A stretch of DNA of 36,419 bases from positions 1 through 36,419 of the forward strand of contig JADEZP010000015.1 of assembly GCA_015206805.1 (NCBI GenBank), written 5' to 3'. The notes below the pieces were generated by a model. It was given only the letters and a program-made list of their open reading frames with translations, was not told the DNA's origin and did no database searches. Source of the stretch: Quinella sp. 1Q7 (lineage in GTDB: Bacteria > Bacillota > Negativicutes > Selenomonadales > Selenomonadaceae). Made by a program: the position numbers and the translations under genes. Below, in pieces: positions 9,738 to 18,850 of the stretch (position 1 is its first letter; each line of letters begins with the position of its first letter).

Positions 9738-11585
9738 TCAACGCCCCTTTGATTGCTCGTCGTCGCGGCTCGGTTCGCTGTCAAGATTCGGAATATCGGG
9801 GAAGTCGCTCGACGTTGCCGACTCGCGCGAAGGTTCGGGCTCGGTTGAAGGTTGCGGTTCGGGCTCCGGTTCAGGTTGCGGCTCGGGACGACGTGCGACG
9901 ACCAAATCGACGGCAGAGCCAAGCTCGACTTCCGAATCGGGCGACGGATACTGCGATATGACGGTGCCTTCCGCCTGTGAGCTGTCCTGCATGGTGACGG
10001 AGCCGACAGTCAATCCGCGACCGATTATGCCGTCTTCGGCGACGGACAAGCTTGCGTTCTCGACATCGGGCACGCGGGTAACTTTGCGCGTCACGCGGAC
10101 TTCCTCGACTTTATGTTCGGGCTCGCCGCGCGAAACGACCAAATCAATCACTTGCCCGCGATTAATTTTCGTGCCCGTCGTCGGGTCGTGCGAAAGGACT
10201 GTACCGGGCTCCGAAGGCGAATCTTTTTCGTAGACGCTGCCCAAATTCAAGCCGAGCTTTTGCAAACGTTCAATCGCCGCAGACTTCGCAAGCCCCGCAA
10301 GGTCGGGCATGTCGATAGCCTCGCCGCCTTTGCTGACGTAAATCGTGACGAGTCTGTCGCTTTTGACGGTTTTGCCGACGTCGGGGTCTTGCGATACGAC
10401 TTGACCTGCGGGGACGTTCGCGTCGTAAGTTTCGGCAATGTTGACGCGCAGGCGATTGTCCTCAAGAATTTGTCGCGCAAGTGCCAACTGTTTGCCCTTG
10501 ACTTCGGGGACGGTTACGGTCTCTTCGTTGCCCAAAACTTTGCCGAACGCCGCGAATATTCCGACGCCGAAACCGATTATCAGCACGAAAACCATCATCG
10601 CCATAAAAAATTTCGACTTGTAAAACGGCTTGGTCTCGGCGACGGGTTCGGGAGTGCGTTCTTCAGGCTTGACTTGCGTACCCAAACCTTGACGGACGGT
10701 GCGGCGCGGCGGAATTTCGGGACGTTTGATTAGTTGCGTCGCGTCGGGATCGCTTTTAATCGTCGTGCTCAAGACTGATTCGACGTTCGACAATTCCTGC
10801 ACCAGCTCGAAACTCGACGGGCGAATTTCGGGACTTTTGCTCATTGCGCGGCAAACGATTGCCTCAAGCATCGGCGGAATTTGCGGGCGGTAACGGCTCG
10901 GAGAAATTGCCTCCTCCTCGACGTGCTTCATTGCGATTGCAACGGGGTTGTCGCCCGTGAACGGCAATTTGTTCGTCAGCATTTCGTAAAGCACAATGCC
11001 CAGCGAATACACGTCGGATTTTGGAGTTATCGCGCCGCCGCGTGCCTGTTCGGGCGAAAAATAATGCACGGAGCCGATAACACTGCCGCCGTAAGTCAAC
11101 GTCGATTCGGTGACTGCGCGGGCGATACCAAAGTCCGTTATCTTCGCGTGCCCGTCCGCCGTCATCAAGATATTGTGCGGTTTAATGTCGCAGTGAACAA
11201 TATTATTGGCGTGAGCGTGAGTAAGTCCGTTTGCAATGTCCTTGGCAATGCGCGTCGCCGTGAGCAGGTCGAGCGGACCTTCGTCCTGAATTTTTTTCTT
11301 GAGCGTGCTGCTTTGAACGTATTCCATAACGATGTAATGGTCGTTGCCCGCGACGCCGACGTCGTAAATGCTGACGATATTCGGGTGCGACAGTCGCGCC
11401 GCAGATTTCGCCTCGCGGTGAAAACGTTCGATAAACTCCACGTCCGCACGGTAAGCTTCGTGGAGAATTTTTACTGCAACGGGACGCGCAAGAAGTCGGT
11501 CGTGGGCTTTGTAAACGTCAGCCATCCCGCCGCTGCCGATTTTCTCTTCGAGCTCATATCGCCCGCTCAAGACTCGCTGAATCAT
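9738..11585 (-). CDS. prkC: Hanks-type Ser/Thr protein kinase with PASTA repeats (PrkC/StkP family)
   Basis: RYELEEKIGSGGMADVYKAHDRLLARPVAVKIL, HCDIKPHNIL, DFGIAR; TM; three PASTA-like repeats; PEPQPEPEPEP-rich tail. Confidence 0.95.
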   Translation of the reverse strand: MIQRVLSGRYELEEKIGSGGMADVYKAHDRLLARPVAVKILHEAYRADVEFIERFHREAKSAARLSHPNIVSIYDVGVAGNDHYIVMEYVQSSTLKKKIQDEGPLDLLTATRIAKDIANGLTHAHANNIVHCDIKPHNILMTADGHAKITDFGIARAVTESTLTYGGSVIGSVHYFSPEQARGGAITPKSDVYSLGIVLYEMLTNKLPFTGDNPVAIAMKHVEEEAISPSRYRPQIPPMLEAIVCRAMSKSPEIRPSSFELVQELSNVESVLSTTIKSDPDATQLIKRPEIPPRRTVRQGLGTQVKPEERTPEPVAETKPFYKSKFFMAMMVFVLIIGFGVGIFAAFGKVLGNEETVTVPEVKGKQLALARQILEDNRLRVNIAETYDANVPAGQVVSQDPDVGKTVKSDRLVTIYVSKGGEAIDMPDLAGLAKSAAIERLQKLGLNLGSVYEKDSPSEPGTVLSHDPTTGTKINRGQVIDLVVSRGEPEHKVEEVRVTRKVTRVPDVENASLSVAEDGIIGRGLTVGSVTMQDSSQAEGTVISQYPSPDSEVELGSAVDLVVARRPEPQPEPEPEPQPSTEPEPSRESATSSDFPDIPNLDSEPSRDDEQSKGR

Positions 11586-11597
11586 TTCATCCGCCCC

Positions 11598-11696
11598 TCA
11601 AATCAACGCGTCGTGCGCAATGCGGAAGGCACAATTCAACGCGCCTCGCAACGCGTGATAAAAATTCAACGCACAATCAAAAATTTCGCGGCACAT
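11598..11696 (-). CDS. Candidate 32-aa small ORF between prpC and prkC
   Basis: MCREIFDCALNFYHALRGALNCAFRIAHDALI*; ATG 2 nt past the prpC TAG, GGAG in the last prpC codons, ends just before the prkC start region. Confidence 0.3.
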   Translation of the reverse strand: MCREIFDCALNFYHALRGALNCAFRIAHDALI

Positions 11697-11698
11697 GG

Positions 11699-12409
11699 CT
11701 AATCAACTCCTGCGACGATAACGGTAACATTGTCCCTGCCGCCGGCGGCTAATGCGGCGTCAATCAAGACGTCAGCGGGATTTTCGGCGGTCTGCAGAAT
11801 TTTGGCGATTGTCGCGTCGTCAACCATGTTCGTCAAGCCGTCGGTGCACAGCAGGAAAATATCGCCGCCTTGCACGGGGAAATTGCCCGCGTCGACTTGA
11901 ATATCGTCCATTGCGCCGACTGCCTGCGTCAAAACATTTTTCATCGGGTGAGTGCGTGCCGCCTCCGCCGACAGTTCCCCGCGCCGCACAAGCGTTTCAA
12001 CATACGAATGATCTTCCGTCAGCTGTCGCAAAGTTCCCGACCGCAGTAAATACAGCCGACTGTCTCCGACGTGCGCGAAGTAACCTTGCGCTCCGTTCAG
12101 CGATAAAATCGTCGCCGTCGTGCCCATGCCGCGATATTCCGCATTTTGCCGCGCAGTGTCCAAAATTTTTTCGTTCGCCGCCAAAATTGCCCGTGACAAA
12201 ATTTTTTCGTCCCACGGCGCGGGAATTTCCGCCAAAACGATTTTCACGACCTCGACGAGCAGTTGACTGGCAACTTCGCCCGCTTGAGCACCGCCCATGC
12301 CGTCCGCCACTACAAACGTTTGCGGCTCTATCACTGTCAGCGAATCTTCGTTGTTGCGCCGAATTTTGCCCACGTGCGTCGCTTGAAATACCTTCGCCAA
12401 GACGTTCAC
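11699..12409 (-). CDS. prpC: PP2C-family protein phosphatase (PrpC/Stp1)
   Basis: THVGKIRRNNEDSL, VADGMGGAQAGEVAS, GTTATILSL, HVGDSRLYLLR, LLCTDGLTNMV, GGRDNVTVIV. Confidence 0.95.
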   Translation of the reverse strand: MNVLAKVFQATHVGKIRRNNEDSLTVIEPQTFVVADGMGGAQAGEVASQLLVEVVKIVLAEIPAPWDEKILSRAILAANEKILDTARQNAEYRGMGTTATILSLNGAQGYFAHVGDSRLYLLRSGTLRQLTEDHSYVETLVRRGELSAEAARTHPMKNVLTQAVGAMDDIQVDAGNFPVQGGDIFLLCTDGLTNMVDDATIAKILQTAENPADVLIDAALAAGGRDNVTVIVAGVD

Positions 12410-12503
12410 CTCTTAAACAATCCGACCAATGAATTCTGCGATTGATTGTAGCAAATCATTATCTTTCAGTCAATATTCAGGTTGGTTTCGTGCAAATAAA
12501 AAT

Positions 12504-12523
12504 CCGCCAAATAAAATCGGCGG
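12504..12523 (-). terminator. Intrinsic terminator downstream of the chemoreceptor gene
   Basis: Minus strand CCGCC-GATTTTATTT-GGCGG-ATTTTTATTT. Confidence 0.6.
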
Positions 12524-12591
12524 CAAGAACGCTCACGACAGGCGGTGACGAATCATGAGCAACGTTAAAAATTTTTTCGGCGCGGACAAGC

Positions 12592-14562
12592 TCAAATTCT
12601 GAACTGACCGACGGCGTCCTGCATATCCTCCGCCATCTTCGACAGGGCTTGACTGGCGGCGGCAATTTCTTCGTTGGCGGCGGATTGTTCCTCGGTCGAA
12701 GCGGAAATTGTCTTCATGTTGTCGGCAGTCTTTTTGCTTATGGCGTCGATTGAATCAACCATCTTGACGATTGCCGACGCCTCGCGCGACACGGTCTGCA
12801 CGGAAGAATTAATTTCGTCCATCTGCGTTTTGATGCCGTTGACCATCGAAAGAATTTGCCCGAATTGTTCGCCGACCTCGTGAATCGCGCCCGTACCGGT
12901 TTTGACTTCGTCGGTGCCCGACTGCATTGCCTCGACGGCGGCGTCGGTGTCTCGCTGAATGGTGTCGATACGGACTTTGATTTGTTCGGCGGATTCCTGC
13001 GACTGCGCGGCAAGCTTGCGAACTTCCTCCGCGACGACCGCGAAGCCTTTGCCGTGTTCACCGGCGCGCGCCGCCTCGATTGCCGCGTTGAGTGCAAGCA
13101 AATTCGTCTGCTCGGAAATGGCGGAAATTGCGTCGACAATCTGTCCGATTTGCCGACTGTTCTCGCCAAGTTTCTTGACAACGTCCGCCGAAGCCATAAC
13201 GCTCGACTCAATCCGCCCCATGCTGTCAACGGCGTTGCTCATAAGTTTGGAGCCCGTATGCGCCGCTTGCGCCGTTTGATTGGACGTTTGCGCGACGACG
13301 CGGGATTTTTCTTCGACGGCTTGAATGTCCGTAAAGATGATGTCGATATTTTTTTTGGCGGCGTTGATGTCGTTCATTTGATTGTTGACGGCGTCGGAAA
13401 CTTCGTTGACGGTGCCCGCCACGTGAACGGAAGCGTCGGCGGAAGACTGTGAACTTGCCGTCAACTCTTGTGACGACGCGGCGACCTGTTCGGAATTCGT
13501 CGACATTTTCGCGATAAGTTTGCGCAGATTTTCCTTCATGGTGTTGAAGTCACGAGTCAGCGCGCCGATTTCGTCGTCGGAACTTATCGGCAGGTTCGCC
13601 ATTGACAAGTTGCCCTTCGCAAGCTGAATCGAGTACTCCTCAAGCTTTGCGACGGGCGTCGTGATTTTTCCCGCGAATATCAGACAAATTCCGAATGCCG
13701 CGACAAATCCCAGCACAATCAGCACCGCGAACAGTATCCGCAAATTTTTCAGCGGCGCGAAAACCGATTCGGCGGGCACCGTCATTCCGATAAGCCAACC
13801 CGTCGCGGGAACTGTCGCGTAAGCAAAAACCATGTCCTCGCCGTCAACCGTGACCTCGAAGTAGCCGTCGCCCGACTTGACCATTTCGTCGAAGTGTTTG
13901 CCCAAGCCGTCAATGTCGCGGAAATTTTTCGTGGGCTCGCCGAACTGCGCGGTCGCCAAAATATTTCCGTTCGCCTCGGTGATGATGCCCGCGCCTTCGC
14001 CGTGATACTTCATCGATTGCGCTTGCGCCGCCAAAACGTCCAGCGACAGGTCAAGGCAATTCGCGCCGATAAATCTGCCATTCGCCTTAATCGGCGCGCC
14101 GATTGACACAATGAACGCCTGCGTGTTCACGTCGATGTACGGCTCCGTGAAAAGTGCCGTGTCGAATTCGCGGGAATTTTTATACCACAGCCGACCCGTC
14201 GGATCGAGTTTGCCGGTAATGTCGCCCGCGTAGTAGCAGTAAAAGTAGCCGTCCTCCAGCCCGATTGCCATTTCGAGAATTTCTTTGTCGGAAGTTATCG
14301 TGCCGAGAATTTCGCGCGACTTGAGCAGTGACATATTCCCGTTGACGCTCGTAAGTTCATTCGCCGTGCTCACCGCGAAGGCGCGTTTAGTTTCAAGCCA
14401 ACCGTTCAACTGCGCGGACTCTTTAGCCGCCGTCATGCGCAGTTCGCTGTCGACGCTACGTTGAAGTTCGTCGCTTGCAAAGTAGTAGCTGATTGCGCAC
14501 ACGCCGACGATTGCCATTGCCATAAGCCAAGCCAGCGTCATGAATTTTTGTTTGAGTCTCAT
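12592..14562 (-). CDS. Methyl-accepting chemotaxis protein (dCache-like sensor, HAMP, MA domain)
   Basis: N-terminal TM, periplasmic sensor, second TM, HAMP and signalling hairpin [37 protein letters not shown]. Confidence 0.95.
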   Translation of the reverse strand: MRLKQKFMTLAWLMAMAIVGVCAISYYFASDELQRSVDSELRMTAAKESAQLNGWLETKRAFAVSTANELTSVNGNMSLLKSREILGTITSDKEILEMAIGLEDGYFYCYYAGDITGKLDPTGRLWYKNSREFDTALFTEPYIDVNTQAFIVSIGAPIKANGRFIGANCLDLSLDVLAAQAQSMKYHGEGAGIITEANGNILATAQFGEPTKNFRDIDGLGKHFDEMVKSGDGYFEVTVDGEDMVFAYATVPATGWLIGMTVPAESVFAPLKNLRILFAVLIVLGFVAAFGICLIFAGKITTPVAKLEEYSIQLAKGNLSMANLPISSDDEIGALTRDFNTMKENLRKLIAKMSTNSEQVAASSQELTASSQSSADASVHVAGTVNEVSDAVNNQMNDINAAKKNIDIIFTDIQAVEEKSRVVAQTSNQTAQAAHTGSKLMSNAVDSMGRIESSVMASADVVKKLGENSRQIGQIVDAISAISEQTNLLALNAAIEAARAGEHGKGFAVVAEEVRKLAAQSQESAEQIKVRIDTIQRDTDAAVEAMQSGTDEVKTGTGAIHEVGEQFGQILSMVNGIKTQMDEINSSVQTVSREASAIVKMVDSIDAISKKTADNMKTISASTEEQSAANEEIAAASQALSKMAEDMQDAVGQFRI

Positions 14563-14635
14563 TGCACGTCCCCCATACGAAAATTTTGCTGTAACGGGAA
14601 ATGCAATTCGGCTCGGCGAAAATTTTTCCTGCAGA

Positions 14636-14675
14636 CAAAATAAAACGCCGACAAGCTTTAAACTCGTCGACGTTT
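14636..14675 (-). terminator. Intrinsic terminator of lysS
   Basis: Minus strand AAACGTCGACGAG-TTTAAAG-CTTGTCGGCGTTTTATTTTG: 13-bp stem (with G-U pairs) and T-rich tail. Confidence 0.65.
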
Positions 14676-14693
14676 GGTTTGCGAAACTGTCAA

Positions 14694-16190
14694 TCAGTCC
14701 GCGATGATTTTCATTGTCGGGAACAGCAACACGTCGCGGATTGACGGCGCGTCGGTCAAAAGCATAACGAGCCTGTCGACGCCGATACCCAATCCGCCCG
14801 TCGGCGGCATACCGAATTCCAACGCGCGAATAAAATCTTCGTCCATAACGTGAGCTTCTTCGTCGCCCGCCTCGCGTGCCTTGAGTTGGTCCTCGAAACG
14901 CGCACGCTGATCAATCGGGTCGTTGAGCTCCGTGAATCCGTTGGCAAGTTCGCGCCCGTAAACAAAAAACTCGAATCTGTCGGTGACTCGCGGGTCGTCG
15001 AAATTTTTTTTGGCAAGCGGCGAAATTTCCGTCGGGTGGTGCGTGATAAAAATCGGCTGAATCAAGTCGTCCTCGACTTTAGCCTCGAACGCCGCGTTCA
15101 AAATGCCGCCGATACCGAAACGCTTTTCGTAAGCGACGCCGATTGAATCCGCCAAAGCTCGCGCCTCGTCGACTGTCGCGCAGGCAAGGAAGTCGCAACC
15201 GGTTTTCTGCTTGACGGCGTCGTTCATGCTAAGGCACGGTGCTTGCGACAAGTCCATTTCGACGCCCTGATAAGTGACGGTCGTCGTGCCGTTGACAGCC
15301 TCCGCCGCCGTGCAGACAATTCCGCGTGTGACCTCGATAAGGTCGCGGTAGTCGCCGTAAGCTTGATAAATTTCGACGCTGGTGAATTCGGGATTGTGGC
15401 GCACGTCCATGCCCTCGTTGCGAAAGACGCGTCCCATTTCGTAAACGCGCTCGAATCCGCCGACAATCAGCCGCTTGAGATTAAGCTCGGTGGCGATTCG
15501 CAGGTACAAGTCGGCGTCAAGTGCGTTGTGATGCGTGACGAACGGTCGCGCCGCCGCGCCGCCCGCAATCGTCGACAAAACGGGCGTTGCAACCTCCAGA
15601 AAGTCGCGCTCGTCCAAATATTTTCGTATCGCCTTGATGACTTTGTTGCGCTTTAGGAACGTGTCGCGCACGTCGGGATTCATAATCAAATCCAAGTAGC
15701 GTTGACGGTAGCGAATTTCAACGTCCTTGAGCCCGTGAAATTTTTCGGGGAGCGGTCGCAGGGACTTCGCCAGAATCTTGAAGTCTTCGACGCGCACGGT
15801 TAGTTCTCCGCGCATTGTCTTGAAAACCTGCCCGCGCAAACCGATAATGTCGCCGATGTCAAGCAGTTTGAATTCGCCGTATTTGTCGTCGCCCAAAATG
15901 TCGCGCTTGAAGTAAATTTGTATGGAGCCGCTTTTGTCGGCGAGCGTGGCGAAGGCGGCTTTACCGTGCCCGCGAATCGCCATGAGCCGTCCCGCGATTG
16001 AAACTTCGCCCGCGTCAGTTTCGCCCGCAATGTCGCCGAATTCGTTGCGAACGTCCGCCGCGTGATGCGTGACTTCAAAACGGCTGCCGAACGGTTCGAC
16101 GCCGCGTTCGACGAAACTTTTGAGCTTGTCGCGCCGAATCTTTATCAAGTCGTTTTCGTCAAGTGTCTGCTGCTGAAAATTTTTTGCCAT
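14694..16190 (-). CDS. lysS: Lysyl-tRNA synthetase, class II
   Basis: [88 protein letters not shown]; start [15 protein letters not shown] at 16190. Confidence 0.97.
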   Translation of the reverse strand: MAKNFQQQTLDENDLIKIRRDKLKSFVERGVEPFGSRFEVTHHAADVRNEFGDIAGETDAGEVSIAGRLMAIRGHGKAAFATLADKSGSIQIYFKRDILGDDKYGEFKLLDIGDIIGLRGQVFKTMRGELTVRVEDFKILAKSLRPLPEKFHGLKDVEIRYRQRYLDLIMNPDVRDTFLKRNKVIKAIRKYLDERDFLEVATPVLSTIAGGAAARPFVTHHNALDADLYLRIATELNLKRLIVGGFERVYEMGRVFRNEGMDVRHNPEFTSVEIYQAYGDYRDLIEVTRGIVCTAAEAVNGTTTVTYQGVEMDLSQAPCLSMNDAVKQKTGCDFLACATVDEARALADSIGVAYEKRFGIGGILNAAFEAKVEDDLIQPIFITHHPTEISPLAKKNFDDPRVTDRFEFFVYGRELANGFTELNDPIDQRARFEDQLKAREAGDEEAHVMDEDFIRALEFGMPPTGGLGIGVDRLVMLLTDAPSIRDVLLFPTMKIIAD

Positions 16191-16272
16191 GTAAAAACCT
16201 CCTTGAATTGCGGGCATTGTATCAGAAAAAATTTCATTGCTCAACCTGCGCGGGCAATCGGCAAGGTTTCGT

Positions 16273-16301
16273 TTGACGGTGAAAAAATTTTTTGCTAGAC
16301 T
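16273..16301 (+). promoter_or_regulatory. Cassette 1 promoter
   Basis: TTGACG-17 nt-TAGACT. Confidence 0.75.
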
Positions 16302-16360
16302 GCGTAACGAAATCGAAACTCCAACGTATAAGTTACAAAACATTTTGGAGGCTGATAACA

Positions 16361-16744
16361 ATGGCAACACGTGAGGACAACTTGAAAAAAATCAATGCCG
16401 AACTCGAAGCTATGAGCGACGACGAACTTTCGATGGTCGCCGGCGGCACAAAGGATCAAACAGGAGGTGACAGTAGATTACTTTATGAACGTGGACTTGT
16501 TAATAAATGGTACTACACTACTGAAATTGGTAGTGATTGGATAGAGAAAAGCGCGGAAATCGATGCAGGCTGGGCGAAAGCCGGAATTACTTGCGTAACA
16601 AAACCTGGTGCCGATAATCTATATTTTCTCAATGGCAAGCAAATTTCACGCGACGAAGCTTGGAATCATGTGAAAGCGAATTTTAAAAAGATTAACACTA
16701 TCGTTGAAGAAATTGATATGTTTCCAATTCCTGATGAATTTTAA
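16361..16744 (+). CDS. Double-glycine-leader secreted peptide/protein, cassette 1
   Basis: 127 aa; leader [37 protein letters not shown] 9 nt before ATG; hydrophobic residues at -4 V, -7 L, -12 M, -15 L relative to GG. Confidence 0.85.
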   Translation: MATREDNLKKINAELEAMSDDELSMVAGGTKDQTGGDSRLLYERGLVNKWYYTTEIGSDWIEKSAEIDAGWAKAGITCVTKPGADNLYFLNGKQISRDEAWNHVKANFKKINTIVEEIDMFPIPDEF

Positions 16745-16770
16745 TTAAAAAAGCGTCTCGACAGCAAATA

Positions 16771-16802
16771 AAAATCCTTCGGCGGTATGTCGGAGGGTTT
16801 TT
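16771..16802 (+). terminator. Cassette 1 terminator
   Basis: CCTTCGG...TCGGAGG then TTTTT. Confidence 0.8.
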
Positions 16803-16805
16803 CGT

Positions 16806-16834
16806 TTGACGTTGAAAAATTTTTCTGCTAAACT
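16806..16834 (+). promoter_or_regulatory. Cassette 2 promoter
   Basis: TTGACG-17 nt-TAAACT, immediately after terminator 1. Confidence 0.8.
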
Positions 16835-16893
16835 GCGTAACGAAATCGAAACTCCAACGTATAAGTTACAAAACATTTTGGAGGCTGATAATT

Positions 16894-17277
16894 ATGGCAA
16901 CACGTGACGAAAATCTCAAAAAAATCAATGACGCACTCGAAGCAATGAGCGACGACGAACTTTCGATGGTCGCCGGCGGAACGAAGAGCCAAACAGGAGA
17001 TGACAGTAGATTACTTTATGAACGTGGACTTGTTAATAAATGGTACTACACTACTGATATTGGTAGTGATTGGATAGAGAAAAGCGCGGAAATCGATGCA
17101 GGCTGGGCGAAAGCCGGAATTACTTGCGTAACTAAACCTGGTGCCGATAATCTATATTTTCTCAATGGCAAGCAAATTTCACGCGACGAAGCTTGGAATC
17201 ATGTGAAAGCGAATTTTAAAAAGATTAAAACTATCGTTGAAGAAATTGATATGTTTCCAATTCCTTATGAATTTTAA
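16894..17277 (+). CDS. Double-glycine-leader secreted peptide/protein, cassette 2
   Basis: 127 aa, about 9 substitutions from cassette 1; leader ...[15 protein letters not shown]. Confidence 0.85.
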   Translation: MATRDENLKKINDALEAMSDDELSMVAGGTKSQTGDDSRLLYERGLVNKWYYTTDIGSDWIEKSAEIDAGWAKAGITCVTKPGADNLYFLNGKQISRDEAWNHVKANFKKIKTIVEEIDMFPIPYEF

Positions 17278-17306
17278 TTAAAAAAGCGTCTCGGAAGTAA
17301 AAAAAT

Positions 17307-17334
17307 CCCTTCGGCACACGGTCGGAGGGTTTTT
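17307..17334 (+). terminator. Cassette 2 terminator
   Basis: CCCTTCGGCACACGGTCGGAGGG then TTTTT. Confidence 0.8.
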
Positions 17335-17337
17335 CGT

Positions 17338-17366
17338 TTGACGCTGAAAAATTTTTCTGCCGGACT
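17338..17366 (+). promoter_or_regulatory. Cassette 3 promoter (degenerate -10)
   Basis: TTGACG-17 nt-CGGACT; -10 differs from the TAAACT/TAGACT of the other cassettes. Confidence 0.6.
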
Positions 17367-17425
17367 GCGTAACGAAATCGAAACTCCAACGTATAAGTTA
17401 CAAAACATTTTGGAGGCTGGTAACC

Positions 17426-17791
17426 ATGGCAACACGTGAGGAAAAGCTCAAAAAAATCAATGCCGAACTCGAAACTATGAGCGACGACGAACTTTCTATG
17501 GTCGCAGGCGGCACAAAGTCCGAAACTGCAAATGACAGTCGCTTTCTTAACAGTTTGAACGGCTCATGCGACCGCTACGGAGAATATAAAGTTGGTGAGC
17601 CTTTTGGTGGGGATTCTAGATGCGCAGAAATTAGAGAGGCGTGGCGTACAGTCGGTATAGAGACACGCTTTAGTGACAATAATATGAACCGTTATCTTCT
17701 TAATGGAAGATATATCTCACAGGAAGAGGCTCGCCAGCACGCAATGAAAGTCACAGGTCACTACATGACGGAAAAAGATTGGAACTGGTAA
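17426..17791 (+). CDS. Double-glycine-leader secreted peptide/protein, cassette 3
   Basis: 121 aa; leader [30 protein letters not shown]; core DSRFLNSLNGSCDRYG...EARQHAMKVTGHYMTEKDWNW. Confidence 0.85.
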   Translation: MATREEKLKKINAELETMSDDELSMVAGGTKSETANDSRFLNSLNGSCDRYGEYKVGEPFGGDSRCAEIREAWRTVGIETRFSDNNMNRYLLNGRYISQEEARQHAMKVTGHYMTEKDWNW

Positions 17792-17810
17792 ACCGAATCA
17801 CGTAATCACA

Positions 17811-17840
17811 AGCCCTTCGGCACACGTCGAGGGGCTTTTT
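17811..17840 (+). terminator. Cassette 3 terminator
   Basis: AGCCCTTCG-GCACACGT-CGAGGGGCT then TTTTT. Confidence 0.8.
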
Positions 17841-17842
17841 GA

Positions 17843-17871
17843 TTGACGAAGGAAAATTTTCTTGCTAAACT
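17843..17871 (+). promoter_or_regulatory. Cassette 4 promoter
   Basis: TTGACG-17 nt-TAAACT. Confidence 0.8.
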
Positions 17872-17930
17872 TCGTAACGAAATCGAAACTCCAACGTATA
17901 AGCTACAAAACATTTTGGAGGCTGATAACC

Positions 17931-18299
17931 ATGGCAACACGTGAGGAAAAGCTCAAAAAAATCAACGACGAACTCGAAGCAATGAGCGACGAAGAACTTT
18001 CAATGGTCGCCGGCGGCACAAAGTCCGAAACTGAAAATGACAGTCGCTTTCTGAACAGCTTGAACGGCTCTTGCGACCGCTACGGAGCATTTAGGGTTTG
18101 CAATGAAGATAGTTGTGTTCCGGAGATTGAAAACGCGTGGGCAACAGTCGGGATAAAAGCAAAATTGAAGGTCAAGCCCGGTATCGGCTCTGAAAACGAA
18201 TATTATCTTGACGGCAAAGAAATTACGCAGGAAGAGGCTCGCCAGCACGCAATGAACGTTACCGGTCACCACATGACGGAAAAAGATTGGAACTGGTAA
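17931..18299 (+). CDS. Double-glycine-leader secreted peptide/protein, cassette 4
   Basis: 122 aa from ATG 17931; [30 protein letters not shown]; core ends GHHMTEKDWNW. Confidence 0.85.
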   Translation: MATREEKLKKINDELEAMSDEELSMVAGGTKSETENDSRFLNSLNGSCDRYGAFRVCNEDSCVPEIENAWATVGIKAKLKVKPGIGSENEYYLDGKEITQEEARQHAMNVTGHHMTEKDWNW

Positions 18300-18330
18300 G
18301 CTAAAAATCGTCTCGACAGCAAATAAAAAT

Positions 18331-18357
18331 CCTTCGGCGGTATGTCGGAGGGTTTTT
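18331..18357 (+). terminator. Cassette 4 terminator
   Basis: CCTTCGGCGGTATGTCGGAGGGTTTTT, same hairpin as cassette 1. Confidence 0.8.
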
Positions 18358-18360
18358 CGT

Positions 18361-18389
18361 TTGACGCTGAAAAATTTTTCTGCTAAACT
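18361..18389 (+). promoter_or_regulatory. Cassette 5 promoter
   Basis: TTGACG-17 nt-TAAACT. Confidence 0.8.
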
Positions 18390-18448
18390 GCGTAACGAAA
18401 TCGAAACTCCAACGTATAAGCTGTAAAACAAATTGGAGGCTGATAATT

Positions 18449-18826
18449 ATGGCAACACGTGAGGACAAGCTCAAAAAAATCAACGACGAACTCGAAGCTA
18501 TGAGCGACGACGAACTTTCGATGGTCGCCGGCGGCACAAAGGAAGAATGTGCAAATGACAGTCGTTTTCTGAACAGTTTGAACGGCTCGTGCGACCGCTA
18601 CGGAACATATAAAGTTAGTCCGTCTACTCCCGGTAGTGATGCAAGACGCGAAGAAATTAAAAATGCGTGGGCGACAGTCGGTATAGATGCATACTTATAT
18701 ACCGATGCGTATGGCTATTTTAACGCATATTATCTTAACGGTCGGTCAATCACGCAACAGCAAGCCCGCGAACATGCAATGAACGTCACCGGACACCACA
18801 TGACCGAATCCGACTGGAACTGGTAA
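18449..18826 (+). CDS. Double-glycine-leader secreted peptide/protein, cassette 5
   Basis: 125 aa; [30 protein letters not shown]; core ends GHHMTESDWNW. Confidence 0.85.
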   Translation: MATREDKLKKINDELEAMSDDELSMVAGGTKEECANDSRFLNSLNGSCDRYGTYKVSPSTPGSDARREEIKNAWATVGIDAYLYTDAYGYFNAYYLNGRSITQQQAREHAMNVTGHHMTESDWNW

Positions 18827-18850
18827 GTTAAAATCGTCTCGACAGCAAAA

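Noticed and set aside
9737-9922. N-terminal extension of RsgA
   Set aside because: Overlaps the prkC 3' end in another frame; RsgA homology starts at MIGRVIKFYNSFFFVRAEG (9736).
16292-16360. Upstream-extended starts for GG-leader ORFs (ORF track starts 16292 and 17862)
   Set aside because: The extension covers the -10 and 5'UTR; GGAGG SD and paralogue alignment support ATG 16361 and 17931.
18000-18431. 143-aa minus-strand ORF across cassettes 4-5, considered as an antisense immunity protein
   Set aside because: It runs through the repeated promoter/terminator region and mirrors the sense ORF; similar frames arise from the repeat itself and no SD was seen.
16361-18826. Lanthipeptide or radical-SAM RiPP precursors
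   Set aside because: No modification enzymes nearby; cores are long, Cys-poor (1-3 Cys) and look like folded domains rather than short modified peptides.
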